DNA from: DUML01 sp050949905
Lineage (GTDB): Bacteria; Bacillota; Desulfitobacteriia; Desulfitobacteriales; Syntrophobotulaceae
Assembly: GCA_050949905.1 (NCBI GenBank)
Contig: JBMNGP010000005.1
Span: forward strand, 372,001 to 436,000
Direction: 5' to 3'
DNA: 64,000 bases
The notes below the pieces were generated by a model that saw only the letters and a program-made list of their open reading frames with translations, was not told the DNA's origin and did no database searches. A program made the translations under genes and the position numbers. The first letter of the stretch is position 1. Each line of letters begins with the position of its first letter. Positions 26,089-35,237 of the stretch are shown here, in pieces.

Positions 26089-26153
26089 TTTCCCTGCAGG
26101 GTTAGGCTACCAAATTATGATGAGGAGGTTGAAAAGCTGGAGGGAAAAACAAC

Positions 26154-27389
26154 GTGATTAAAAGGCAAAGAAGAAAGATATTGCTTATAGGGTTTCTTTT
26201 AATATTTACCTTTAGTATTCAACAAACATTCAATAAAAATGAAGAGAGTTTACCTTTCTTTAAAAGTTACTACTCTACCGATCAAACCCAATTAACTAGT
26301 TATAATCCGGTTTTGAATTTTTTTGGCTTTTTACCCAAAAGCAATGAGGTAGAGAAACCCAAAATTGAAGTACTTCCAGGAGGCCATTCTATCGGGGTGA
26401 CTTTACAAACCAAAGGAGTACTGGTGGTTGGGTATGCACCTATAATTAACACTGAAGGTAAAGAAGCCTATCCAGCTAAAGATTCCGGGGTTGAAGTCGG
26501 GGATATTATTTTAAAAATAAACGGAACAAAAGCCCTTAATGATTATCAAGTAGCTCAAGAAATAGATAAAAGCTGTCGCGAAAATAAAACTATAAATTTG
26601 GAAATCAAGCATAAAGGGCAAATAAACCAAAAAACAATTCAACCGGTATACTGTTCAGAAACCCAAAGATATAGAGTGGGTCTATATATTAGGGATGAAG
26701 CGGCTGGAGTAGGTACTTTAACTTTTCTTGATCCTAAAACTAATACTTTTGGCGCTTTAGGTCATGTCATAACCGATATTGACACTAATGACCAAATTGA
26801 ATTAAGCGAAGGTAAAGTAGTTGAATCCACAATCTATGCCATCGAAAAAGGTAAAAAAGGAGACCCTGGCGAAAAAATAGGAACATTTATGATTAATTCC
26901 AGCTTTTCAGGGAAAATTGTAAAGAACAGTAGCAGTGGTGTTTTTGGTAATTGTGAAGGAACTATAAACAACCCTTATTTCAGCAGTCCAGTTCCCATAG
27001 CCTGGAAATCAGAAATTAAAACCGGCCCGGCTAAAATGTATACCGTTATTAAGGATAATACCATTCAAGAGTTTGACATTTCCATTGAAAAGATTATGCA
27101 TTATAGAAGCGATAATAAAAATATGATTGTAAAAGTAACAGATCCAGAGCTCTTGGAAAAAACCGGGGGCATTGTTCAGGGAATGAGTGGTAGCCCTATA
27201 ATCCAAAATGGAAAATTAGTAGGAGCGATTACTCATGTTTTTGTCAATGATGCTACTCGCGGGTATGGTGTTTTTATTGAAAAAATGTTGAATGAGTCCG
27301 GCTTAATAAGCAAAGCTGCAACCGCCCAGAGGGGCGGTTTTCTTTACGCAGTGTCTCCAATGATATATAATATGAGACAAATTATTTAA
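26154..27389 (+). CDS. spoIVB: SpoIVB serine peptidase
   Basis: SpoIVB is made in the forespore, crosses into the intermembrane space, and triggers processing of pro-SigK by cutting SpoIVFA. The 411-residue protein has an N-terminal membrane anchor (about 8-24), a PDZ domain (about 90-165, with DSGVEVGDIILKINGTKA) and the S55 peptidase domain. The catalytic His is in GALGHVITDIDT (about 203) and the catalytic Ser in IVQGMSGSPIIQNGKLVGAI (about 346). Start GTG 26154 lies behind GGAGGGAAAAACAAC. It is followed by spo0A as in Bacillus; the usual upstream neighbour recN is separated by the IS remnant. Confidence 0.96.
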   Translation: MIKRQRRKILLIGFLLIFTFSIQQTFNKNEESLPFFKSYYSTDQTQLTSYNPVLNFFGFLPKSNEVEKPKIEVLPGGHSIGVTLQTKGVLVVGYAPIINTEGKEAYPAKDSGVEVGDIILKINGTKALNDYQVAQEIDKSCRENKTINLEIKHKGQINQKTIQPVYCSETQRYRVGLYIRDEAAGVGTLTFLDPKTNTFGALGHVITDIDTNDQIELSEGKVVESTIYAIEKGKKGDPGEKIGTFMINSSFSGKIVKNSSSGVFGNCEGTINNPYFSSPVPIAWKSEIKTGPAKMYTVIKDNTIQEFDISIEKIMHYRSDNKNMIVKVTDPELLEKTGGIVQGMSGSPIIQNGKLVGAITHVFVNDATRGYGVFIEKMLNESGLISKAATAQRGGFLYAVSPMIYNMRQII

Positions 27390-27407
27390 AAATTTTAAAT
27401 TATTCGA

Positions 27408-27434
27408 GCAGGATTTAATTTATCATTGTCGAAG
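27408..27434 (+). promoter_or_regulatory. SigH-like promoter with overlapping 0A box, upstream of spo0A
   Basis: GCAGGATTT (27408-27416) fits the SigH -35 pattern RWAGGAxxT. After 13 bases comes CGAAG (27430-27434), close to the HGAAT -10. A perfect Spo0A binding box, TGTCGAA, lies at 27427-27433 and overlaps the -10. The identical layout appears before spoIIAA. In Bacillus spo0A has a SigH promoter and 0A boxes, which supports the reading. Confidence 0.55.
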
Positions 27435-27497
27435 ACTTATAAGATTATTTCTTTTGGTAATAAACTGGAAGTTTCCCTGAACAGGAGGAAAAGATGA

Positions 27498-28307
27498 ATG
27501 GAACTAATTCGGGTTTTATTAGCTGATGATAACCGAGACTTTGTAGAAATTCTCAGGGAATACATCAGTAGCCAGGAAGACATGGTCTTAGCAGGGATTG
27601 CCTATAATGGCAATGATGCGCTGGAGATGATTATCAAAGAGGAGCCGGATGTTGTAGTCTTAGATATTATAATGCCGCATCTTGATGGTTTAGGTGTAAT
27701 GGAAAAACTTAACGACTATGGCCAGAAACCAAGAGTTATCATTCTTACTTCCTTTGGTCAGGAAAACATGACCCAAAGAGCTGTTCAGCTTGGAGCAGAT
27801 TATTATATTTTAAAACCCTTTGATTTAGATACTTTAGGAAAGAGAATTAGACAGCTGGTTAACTGTCCCGAAGTTACTCCTGCTCCTGTTAAGATCCCTA
27901 CCAAATCCGTTATTAACTATAGCGATAATGATAAACCCAGTAGCGGTAAAACAGTTAAAGTGGCAGAAGTTGAAGTTACTAAAATGATTCAACAAATGGG
28001 AGTTCCGGCTCATGTCAAAGGCTATCAATACTTAAGAGATGCCATCATCTGTGTAATAAATGACGTTTCTTTATTGGGCGCCGTAACTAAAGAATTGTAT
28101 CCTATGATTGCCAAAAAATATAATACTACACCCAGCAGGGTGGAAAGAGCTATTCGTCATGCGATTGAATTGGCCTGGGATCGTGGAAATATCGATTTTA
28201 TGAATAAGTTTTTCGGCTATACAATCAATGTTGACCGCGGGAAACCAACTAATTCTGAATTTATTGCTATGGTTGCCGATAAATTAAGAATAGCCGACAG
28301 GTTTTAA
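27498..28307 (+). CDS. spo0A: sporulation master response regulator Spo0A
   Basis: The 269-residue protein has a receiver domain (1-125) with the acidic pair DD at residues 10-11, the phosphorylated Asp in VVVLDIIMPHLDGLG (about 56), the conserved Thr/Ser and Lys (ILTSFG about 83, YILKPFD about 105), a linker, and the Spo0A DNA-binding domain (about 155-269) with TPSRVERAIRHAIELAWDRG, the recognition helix. It decides entry into sporulation. ATG 27498 lies behind ACAGGAGGAAAAG; the out-of-frame ATG at 27494 is not used. Its own promoter is described above. Confidence 0.98.
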   Translation: MELIRVLLADDNRDFVEILREYISSQEDMVLAGIAYNGNDALEMIIKEEPDVVVLDIIMPHLDGLGVMEKLNDYGQKPRVIILTSFGQENMTQRAVQLGADYYILKPFDLDTLGKRIRQLVNCPEVTPAPVKIPTKSVINYSDNDKPSSGKTVKVAEVEVTKMIQQMGVPAHVKGYQYLRDAIICVINDVSLLGAVTKELYPMIAKKYNTTPSRVERAIRHAIELAWDRGNIDFMNKFFGYTINVDRGKPTNSEFIAMVADKLRIADRF

Positions 28308-28406
28308 TCTTAATATTTTGCGAAAAGCGGTCAAATTTTATTTAATTAATCATCAGATTTAATTGATTACAAACAATAGTATTTTCTTTTAGTGGGTAGT
28401 CAACTT

Positions 28407-28466
28407 AAACCTTTATTCAGTATCCTGAATAAATCAGAATTCTGAATAAAGGTTTTGCCTTTTTCC
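28407..28466 (+). terminator. terminator after spo0A
   Basis: AACCTTTATTCAG (28408-28420) pairs perfectly with CTGAATAAAGGTT (28442-28454) across a 21-base loop, followed by a T-rich tract. Confidence 0.75.
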
Positions 28467-28469
28467 GGA

Positions 28470-30020
28470 TCTAAGAATTAATTTGTAAAAATTTCTGCTG
28501 TTACTGTTTACTGAGATACGTGATAATTTGGGGCTTGCTAAAGGTTAGAAAAAATCAGTAATAACAAGGGTTTAAGGGCACTTTTGTCGAATTTAAATGC
28601 AAAGGAAAACGCTTGTTACCCCTAAAAACCTTGCACTTGGAGGAGATTAAATGTACCGCAAACCCGAACCGCAGTTAACCATAGATGACTTTATTCTGCC
28701 TTTTTCCGGCAAACTGAATGCCGAAAATCGTTGGGTTAAATTAGCCAAAATCATACCTTGGGATGAATTCGAGAAAGACTACGCCTTCATGTTCCCGAGT
28801 GACAGGGGCAATGTTGCCAAGCCTGTCAGGATGGCTTTAGGTTCGCTGATCATCCAGGCCCGCTGCAATTATACCGACCGGGAAGTAGTGCAACAGCTTA
28901 CGGAAAATCCTTACCTGCAGTACTTCATCGGCCTGAAAGAGTATCAGTTGAGCCCGCCGTTTACTCCGGTAGCGCTGGTCAAATTTCGCAAACGGTTCAA
29001 AAAAGAACGCTTGGAGAAGATCAATGAGCGCATTGCATTGGCTATGACACAGTGGCAGGCCGCCGAGAAGGAGGAGGCTAAGAAAGATAACAATAACCAC
29101 AATGATCCTCAGGGCGGAAATTCAGATACAGAGAGTGCAACAGAAACTAAAGTACCTGCAGAACCTCAAGCTAATCAAGGAGTTTTAATTTTGGATGCCA
29201 CCTGCATCCCAGCTGACATCAAATACCCGACTGATTTGGGTTTGCTCAATGAAGCCAGGGAAAAACTCGAAGAGATTATAGATACCCTTCACAACGCGGG
29301 GGGTAAAAAAGGCAAAAAACCTAGAACCTACCGTCAAAAAGCAAGAAAAGCTTATCTGAGTATCTCCAAACAACGTAGCCCAAGAAAAATCCAGCTTCGT
29401 CAGGGTATTAAGCGTCAGCTGCAATACTGCAAACGAAACCTGCGTCATGTTGACCGGCTGTTAACGGAAGTGCCCGCTGGAGCAAATGCTTTAAGTCGAA
29501 GACAAGTCCAGTTGCTGCAAACTATTCGTATAGTGATTTCCCAACAGGAGAAAATGTATAAAGCCAAAAATCATCGGGTCACAGATCGCATCGTCAACCT
29601 TTATCAGCCGCATGTCCGCCCCATAGTGAGAGGCAAAGCGAGCGCAGCCGTTGAGTTTGGAGCGAAGGTTGCCATCAGTATTGAAAATGGTATCTGTCGT
29701 ATCGAAAAGCTATCCTGGGATGCCTTTAACGAAGCCAGTATACTGATTGAAAGCGTAGAACGATACAAGGACCGCCATGGACACTACCCGGAAGCTGTCT
29801 TAGCCGATAGAATCTACAGGAATCGAGATAACCTGGCCTTCTGCAAGGAGAACAATATTCGGCTCAGCGGACCGAGACTGGGCAGACCATCAGCAAAAGC
29901 CCAAATGCAGAAACTAGAGAAAGCGCTTGAGCGTCTGGATGCGCGGATGCGCAACGCAGTGGAAGGTAAATTTGGTGAAGGGAAAAGGAAATATGGGCTT
30001 GACAGGATCTATGCTAATTT
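28470..30020 (+). mobile_element. IS5-type insertion sequence, right end lost
   Basis: The element contains one transposase gene. Its right end is missing: at about 30015-30030 transposase similarity stops and the sequence turns into the 3' part of an unrelated minus-strand gene. Without the right end the left terminal repeat cannot be identified, so the left limit (between the spo0A terminator and the transposase) is a guess. The 28467-28650 stretch holds no gene and no other feature I can name. Confidence 0.65.
28651..30020 (+). pseudogene. IS5-type DDE transposase, C-terminus replaced
   Basis: Starts MYRKPEPQLTIDDFILPFSG behind GGAGGAG, the usual N-terminus of a large IS5-type group. The DUF772-like N-terminal domain (about 50-130) is followed by the DDE domain: ILDATCIPADIKYPTD (first Asp, about 181), a long basic insertion, EAVLADRIYRNRDN (second Asp, about 385) and VEGKFGEGKRKYGLDRI (Glu, about 435). 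All three catalytic residues remain. The reading frame runs on to 30120, but after residue 457 it reads the antisense of another gene, so about 40 native C-terminal residues are lost. Probably inactive. Confidence 0.85.
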
Positions 30021-30558
30021 GATTTTTTTCCTCCTGAGAAGCGTGAAAGATAGGATTTATTTTTCCTTTTTTAATTCCTGCCCAGCGCAGATAAATTATT
30101 TGTTCATAGTCTTTGGCTAAAATAGGATCGCTGTATTTTAAGTTAATAATGATATAATGCTCATTGATGGTTTCTTTGCTAATCCCTTTCTTTTCGCCGC
30201 TAATATAAATAATCAAATCAGCAACCGCATTTTGTGGTATATTGTTAACTAGGGTATATTGATCAGTATGTAAAGGCTCTTTATTTAAACTGCTGTCTAC
30301 AATAATGGTTTGGCTGTGGAGAGAAGCGACAGGGTGAAGACCGACATTAGTAAACCGGATGGAAAGAACCAGCTGACCATTATCTTTAAAATGAACTTGG
30401 GGAGAATTGCGAAATGTTAGGTACGGTCGAACAGATTCTCTTTCCTGCCTCCAAGCAGATAAGGAAATATAAACTGTAATCAGGGAAGTAACTGCAAATA
30501 TTAGAGTAGTTATGGTTATAAAGATGTTGGACATATTAACCTGATGATCGTCTGACAT
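30021..30558 (-). pseudogene. membrane-anchored protein of unknown family, 3' end cut by an IS element
   Basis: From ATG 30558 (GGAGGGTAAAGT upstream) the first about 180 residues are related to the intact 192-residue protein at 62866-63444: one N-terminal hydrophobic helix ending LITVYISLSAW, then a soluble domain with RPYLTF, FTNVGLHPVAS, YTLVNNIPQNA and YLRWAGIKKG. Near 30020 the similarity ends, twelve or so residues before the relative's stop, and the frame continues into IS sequence to 29914. The missing tail is short, so the product could still fold. Function unknown. Confidence 0.75.
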
Positions 30559-30670
30559 ACTTTACCCTCCTTAAGGTTTCGCTATTTTAGAATATTTAGC
30601 TTCTTTTCTTTTCATGATGGCCTAGTGAAATTCTTTCTGGAGAAAAAACAAAAAAGTTGGGGGATTAACT

Positions 30671-31198
30671 TTGAATTTTAAGGAAACTTGTTTAACTCAA
30701 GAGGTAATTTTTAAAGGAAAGATTATTGAGGTTTACAAAGATACCGTCTTACTACCAAACGGCAAAGAAACAACAAGGGAAATAGTTCATCATCCCGGGG
30801 CCGTAGGAATAATCGCTCTCTTCGAAGAAGAAGTATTAATGGTCAAACAATACAGGTATGCCTTGCACAAAGAAACTCTGGAAATACCTGCCGGAAAAAT
30901 TGACCCGGGTGAAGAACCGGAAAAATGCGCTGTCCGGGAACTTAGAGAAGAGACCGGCTATGAAGGGAAAATGCAGCTCCTGGGAGTTTTTAATACTTCT
31001 CCGGGATTTGCTGATGAGATTATCTATCTCTATCTAGCTACGCAACTGAAGTGGTCACCGCTTACCGCCGACGAAGATGAATTTCTGGGTGTAATCAGGG
31101 TTCCCTGGAAAGAAGCTGTGCGGATGGCTTTTAGTAATCAAATTCAAGACGCTAAGTCGGTTTTAGGAATTCTTTTGACCCAAGGGGTCTTAAAATGA
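30671..31198 (+). CDS. nudF: NUDIX hydrolase, ADP-ribose pyrophosphatase type
   Basis: Hydrolyses ADP-ribose to AMP and ribose 5-phosphate. The 175 residues contain the Nudix box GKIDPGEEPEKCAVRELREE followed by TGYEG (about 77-101), with the REXXEE metal site, and the upstream VKQYRYALHKETLEIPAG that is typical of ADP-ribose pyrophosphatases. The start is TTG 30671 behind GGGGGATTAAC. ATGA overlap with the next gene indicates coupling. This nudF - EndoQ-like - spoIIM - xerD order is common in Firmicutes. Confidence 0.92.
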   Translation: MNFKETCLTQEVIFKGKIIEVYKDTVLLPNGKETTREIVHHPGAVGIIALFEEEVLMVKQYRYALHKETLEIPAGKIDPGEEPEKCAVRELREETGYEGKMQLLGVFNTSPGFADEIIYLYLATQLKWSPLTADEDEFLGVIRVPWKEAVRMAFSNQIQDAKSVLGILLTQGVLK

Positions 31199-32346
31199 TT
31201 TATGCTGACCTGCATATTCATATCGGCCGGAGCCTTAACGGCAAGGCTGTTAAAGTAACGGCCTCCCCAGCCTTAACTTTGCCGGCAATAATCAACTATT
31301 CCCAAAGGGTTAAAGGTTTAAGTTTAATCGGTATTGTCGATTCCCATTCTCTGGGGGTTCGTAAAGATTATGAGGATTTATTACGCAAAGGTATTCTTAA
31401 GCCGCTTTCTTCCGGGGGATATAAGGCAGCAAACCTAGTGGTGATACCCGGTATGGAGGTTGAGTTAAGGGTTGCTCAAGGCCATGCCCATTTCTTGGCC
31501 TTTTTCCCTTGGTTGGAGCAGCTTGAAGCATTTTTTGACCGAATAAAAAAGTTTACCCACAATTGGCAGTTAAGTTCCCAAAAAGTCTATCTGAAACCCG
31601 AGGAATGGATAGGCAGAGTTGAAGAAGCCGAGGGGATCTGGCTGCCCGCGCATGCTTTTACTCCCCATAAAGGTATTTATGGAGCCTGCTGTTCAAGAAT
31701 GGCGGACATTTTGCCCAGCCCTCCTCAGGCCTTGGAAATGGGTTTAAGTGCCGACCGTAAGATGGCCAAGGGTTTAAGTGAATTAGACAATATATTACTC
31801 TTGAGTAATTCCGATGCCCATTCTTTAGCTAACATTGCCAGGGAATATAACCTTCTGCATTTAACGGAGGTATCTTTCGCCGGATTAAGCAACCTGATCA
31901 AGGACAGGGGGGGACAACTACTTAAAAATTTTGGCTTACATCCCAAACTGGGCAAATACCATCGCTCCTATTGTCTGAAGTGCGAGCGAATCATTGAGGC
32001 CGAACCACCGGCTGCTTGTTGTCCTGAATGTGGCTCCTCTAAAATTATTATGGGTGTCCTTGACCGGTTAAGCCAGATCGCTGATCGGCAAATTGATTTA
32101 TATCAAGAAGATCCTCGCTATAACTATTGTGTTCCGCTTCAATATTTGCCAGGAATTGGGCCTAAAAAGTATGCTTTGCTGCTTGAAAAATTTGCTACGG
32201 AACTAGCTGTATATCATCAGGCTGCAAGGGAAGATTTAGTAGCAGTAGTTGGTGAAAGAATTACGGAAACAATTCTTAAGGCTCGCGCTGGCAACCTGGA
32301 ACTAAAGCCCGGCGGCGGGGGCTACTATGGAAAATGTCAGACATAG
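31195..32346 (+). CDS. PHP-domain nuclease of the endonuclease Q type
   Basis: The 383-residue protein starts with a PHP domain (ADLHIHIGRSLNG, residues 3-15; further metal ligands in GMEVELRVAQGHAHFLAFF and the AHAFTPHKG segment, then SNSDAHS). It continues with a zinc-finger-like stretch (CLKC at about 260, CCPECG at about 275) and a helix-hairpin-helix part (LPGIGPKKYALLLEKFA, about 318). This matches EndoQ, which nicks DNA 5' of deaminated bases and was first found in archaea and a few bacteria. The link to the Nudix gene (4-base overlap) fits a nucleotide or DNA damage role. Activity is inferred. Confidence 0.8.
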   Translation: MIYADLHIHIGRSLNGKAVKVTASPALTLPAIINYSQRVKGLSLIGIVDSHSLGVRKDYEDLLRKGILKPLSSGGYKAANLVVIPGMEVELRVAQGHAHFLAFFPWLEQLEAFFDRIKKFTHNWQLSSQKVYLKPEEWIGRVEEAEGIWLPAHAFTPHKGIYGACCSRMADILPSPPQALEMGLSADRKMAKGLSELDNILLLSNSDAHSLANIAREYNLLHLTEVSFAGLSNLIKDRGGQLLKNFGLHPKLGKYHRSYCLKCERIIEAEPPAACCPECGSSKIIMGVLDRLSQIADRQIDLYQEDPRYNYCVPLQYLPGIGPKKYALLLEKFATELAVYHQAAREDLVAVVGERITETILKARAGNLELKPGGGGYYGKCQT

Positions 32347-32406
32347 TCTAGCAATATCTGGAATATACTTCTTTGAGGACAAGTCTTCAAGGAGGTAATA
32401 TATTTC

Positions 32407-33006
32407 ATGAAAAAAATTCTAATAGAACATGTCAGGCACTATTGGATTATATATTTGACCTTGAGCTGTGCTTTTCTGACCGGGGCAGTTTTCGGCGCTT
32501 GGGGTGTCGGGGCTCTCGAGCCAAAGAAAGCGACAGCTTTATCCCAATTTCTTAATACACTTCTTGAAGAGCAGCCCAAGCTTATTGATCCATTTTTTTT
32601 AAAACAGTTAGCCAAAGATAATTTTCTAATTATGGCTGGCATCTGGTTATTAGGTTTAACGGTGATAGGAACCCCCTTAATTTACCTAATTGTTTTTACC
32701 AGAGGTTTTGTCCTTGGTTTTACCATTGTGTTTATCTTGCACCTCAAAAAATTATTAGGATTAGGTCTTGTCCTTATAACAATCCTCATACCTTCGCTTG
32801 TAGCTATTCCTTGTTTGCTCCTAGGAGCCGGTTTAGCAACAATTTTTTCTTTCCTTTTGTTGCAAGGTAAAAGCAATGGCCGCATCTTGAGACAAGATTT
32901 TTCTTATTATTGTGCAGCATCCCTCTTAATCTCCCTAGGAGCTGCAATTGCAGGGGTACTGCAAGGCTATTTTTCGATAGTAGGCGGCCGTTTTCTTGTT
33001 TTCTAG
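32407..33006 (+). CDS. spoIIM: stage II sporulation protein M
   Basis: SpoIIM forms the SpoIID-SpoIIM-SpoIIP machine that dissolves septal peptidoglycan during engulfment and is its membrane scaffold. The 199 residues give five hydrophobic segments and the family pattern GAVFGAWGVGAL near residue 26 and LYLIVFTRGFVLGFTI-like region around residue 95. ATG 32407 follows AAGGAGGT; a frame starting at 32373 lies in a different phase and is not coding. A terminator-like hairpin follows. Confidence 0.92.
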   Translation: MKKILIEHVRHYWIIYLTLSCAFLTGAVFGAWGVGALEPKKATALSQFLNTLLEEQPKLIDPFFLKQLAKDNFLIMAGIWLLGLTVIGTPLIYLIVFTRGFVLGFTIVFILHLKKLLGLGLVLITILIPSLVAIPCLLLGAGLATIFSFLLLQGKSNGRILRQDFSYYCAASLLISLGAAIAGVLQGYFSIVGGRFLVF

Positions 33007-33074
33007 GTTTACTGTATTAAGCAGTAATTGCTGCATAATAAAAAAGCATTAAAAGAAAACTAATACTAAAAGGA

Positions 33075-33117
33075 AAAAACCTCCTTGCGTAGAAATGAAT
33101 GAGGCAGGGAGGTTTTT
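33075..33117 (+). terminator. terminator-like hairpin that contains the xerD ribosome binding site
   Basis: AAAAACCTCCTTGC (33075-33088) pairs along its full length with GCAGGGAGGTTTTT (33104-33117), 14 bp with one G-U, around a 15-base loop. The right arm includes the GGGAGG ribosome binding site of xerD and ends directly at its ATG. The structure can act as the terminator of the spoIIM transcript and as a lid on xerD translation. Confidence 0.8.
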
Positions 33118-34092
33118 ATGAAAGAAGAAATTATTGCTAATAAGGAATTGATAGAAGATTATCTCTATCATTTAAGAGCTGAGAGGGGTCTCGCTGTTAA
33201 TACCTGTGCTAATTATTGGCGAGACTTAGATAAACTCAACGAATATTTGCACACCAAATCAGTTAGTTTTTTGGAGTGCAATACATCCGATCTTCAGTCT
33301 TTTATTCTCCGAGAAAAAGAAAAAGGCCGTTCCGCCAGAACTATTGCTCGTTACCTGGCGGCCATCAAGGGTTTCTATGCTTATCTTCTCCAGGAGGATA
33401 AGCTTGAGCTGGATCCTACCACTTTTCTCAATACTCCCAAGTTAGAACAAAAATTACCCGCTGTTCTCGCAGAAAAGACTTTAAATGAAGCCATAGCCAA
33501 AGATAAAGACCGCCGGCTACTAGAGATCAGAGATAAAGCAATAGTCGAGGTATTGTACGGCAGCGGGCTTAGAGTTTCGGAATTGATTCGCTTAAGTCTG
33601 AATGATGTCTCCTTGGAATTGGGTTATATTCGCTGCCGCGGAAAAGGCCATAAAGAAAGGATTGTCCCTGTGGGGGAACCGGCCATACTTATTATTAAAG
33701 ATTACCTATCTTTTACCAGGCCAATTCTTTTGGCACGTAATCCTAAACCTTTGGCGTTAGTAAAAAATACAATGTTTTTAAATTCCCGCGGTCAACCACT
33801 TTCCCGGCAAGGAATTTGGTTAATTTTAAAGAAATGGGCCAAAGACTATAACCTGCAGCATAACATTTATCCGCATCTTCTGCGCCACAGCTTTGCCACC
33901 CATTTGTTGGATAATGGTGCGGATTTGCGTTCCGTGCAAGAAATGCTAGGGCACGCCGATATATCTACAACTCAGATCTATACTCATCTCTCCCGTAAAC
34001 GAATCTTGGAAGTATTTCAAAAATCTCATCCCCGAGCACGGCAAGGAGGTAAAAAAGATGGCGAAGAGGGCAGTTCTCATTGTCATGGATAG
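33118..34092 (+). CDS. xerD: tyrosine recombinase XerD
   Basis: Resolves chromosome dimers at dif together with XerC/CodV. The 324-residue protein has an N-terminal SAM-like core-binding domain (about 8-95) and the catalytic domain. The catalytic residues are visible: Arg in YGSGLRVSELIRL (about 148), Lys in GKGHKERIVPV (about 174), His-x-x-Arg in HLLRHSFATHLLDNGADLRS (about 259), His in MLGHADISTTQIY (about 282), whose final Tyr is the nucleophile. About 20 extra residues follow. The deoB start lies within its 3' end (35-base overlap). The binding site is buried in a hairpin. Confidence 0.93.
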   Translation: MKEEIIANKELIEDYLYHLRAERGLAVNTCANYWRDLDKLNEYLHTKSVSFLECNTSDLQSFILREKEKGRSARTIARYLAAIKGFYAYLLQEDKLELDPTTFLNTPKLEQKLPAVLAEKTLNEAIAKDKDRRLLEIRDKAIVEVLYGSGLRVSELIRLSLNDVSLELGYIRCRGKGHKERIVPVGEPAILIIKDYLSFTRPILLARNPKPLALVKNTMFLNSRGQPLSRQGIWLILKKWAKDYNLQHNIYPHLLRHSFATHLLDNGADLRSVQEMLGHADISTTQIYTHLSRKRILEVFQKSHPRARQGGKKDGEEGSSHCHG

Positions 34093-35233
34093 CGTTGGCG
34101 TCGGTGAGATGCCGGATTCTTGGGAATATGGTGATCAAGGAAGCAATACTCTGGCCAATATCGCTAAAGAGGTAGGGGGATTACATCTTCCTAATCTGAG
34201 AAATTTAGGTTTAGGCAATATTATTGATGTTCCGCATTTGGTTCCTGCCACCGAGCCGCGGGCTAATTACGGGAAGCTGGCGGAAATGTCTAAAGGAAAA
34301 GACACTACTACCGGTCATTGGGAATTAACCGGGATTATCCTGGATAAACCTTTTCCGACTTTTCCCAACGGCTTTCCGCAGGAATTTATTCGGGAATTTG
34401 AGCAGAGAATTGGCCGGGAAGTGTTAGGCAATGAAGCCGCCTCAGGTACTGAAATTATCAAGCGTCTTGGCCCGGAACATGTGGCAACCGGAAAACCCAT
34501 TGTTTATACATCAGCAGATTCGGTTTTCCAAATTGCCGCTCATGAAGAAGTAATCCCTTTAGCAGAATTAATGGCCATCTGTCAGCTAGCCAGGGAAATG
34601 TTAGTTGCCGATTTAAGAGTATCCAGGGTCATAGCCCGTCCCTTCATCGGGGAAAACGGTAATTACCAGCGAACTGCCAATAGGCACGATTTTTCTATTA
34701 AACCCCTTGGCCTAAGCTTGTTGGATCACGTGCTGGCCAGCAACCAGCGAGTTTTCGCGGTAGGGAAAATCAATGATATCTTTGCCGGTCAAGGAATCAG
34801 TGAATATTCCCCAACAAAAGGTAATATGGATGGTGTAGATAAAACAATTGAATATTTGCGGCGAGACGAACCGGGGTTAATTTTTACCAATTTGGTTGAT
34901 TTTGATATGGTTTATGGGCACAGAAATAATGTTCAAGGCTATGCCAAGGCTTTAGAAGACTTTGATGCCAGACTGCCGGAGATTTTGGAGGAGTTAAAGC
35001 AAGAGGATCTGTTGATTATTACCGCCGACCACGGCTGTGACCCAACCACCATCAGCACCGACCATTCCCGAGAGTATGTACCTGTACTTGCTTTGGGATC
35101 TCTTTGCCGCCAAGGGATAAACCTGGGGATTAGGCGGTCGTTTGCCGATGTGGGAGCGACAATTGCTGAATACCTTGACCTTAAACCTTTAGCTGCCGGC
35201 GAGAGTTTTTATCAGACAATAAGGAGGAACTAA
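34058..35233 (+). CDS. deoB: phosphopentomutase
   Basis: Interconverts ribose or deoxyribose 1-phosphate and 5-phosphate, linking nucleoside salvage to central metabolism. The 391 residues belong to the alkaline phosphatase superfamily: metal site in VLIVMDSVGVGEMPD, phosphorylated Thr in GKDTTTGHWEL (about 85), DFDMVYGHRNN (about 286) and ITADHGCDPTT (about 325) with further Mn ligands. ATG 34058 follows AAGGAGGTAAAAAAG. The next two genes encode purine and pyrimidine nucleoside phosphorylases that make its substrates. Confidence 0.96.
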   Translation: MAKRAVLIVMDSVGVGEMPDSWEYGDQGSNTLANIAKEVGGLHLPNLRNLGLGNIIDVPHLVPATEPRANYGKLAEMSKGKDTTTGHWELTGIILDKPFPTFPNGFPQEFIREFEQRIGREVLGNEAASGTEIIKRLGPEHVATGKPIVYTSADSVFQIAAHEEVIPLAELMAICQLAREMLVADLRVSRVIARPFIGENGNYQRTANRHDFSIKPLGLSLLDHVLASNQRVFAVGKINDIFAGQGISEYSPTKGNMDGVDKTIEYLRRDEPGLIFTNLVDFDMVYGHRNNVQGYAKALEDFDARLPEILEELKQEDLLIITADHGCDPTTISTDHSREYVPVLALGSLCRQGINLGIRRSFADVGATIAEYLDLKPLAAGESFYQTIRRN

Positions 35234-35237
35234 AGCT

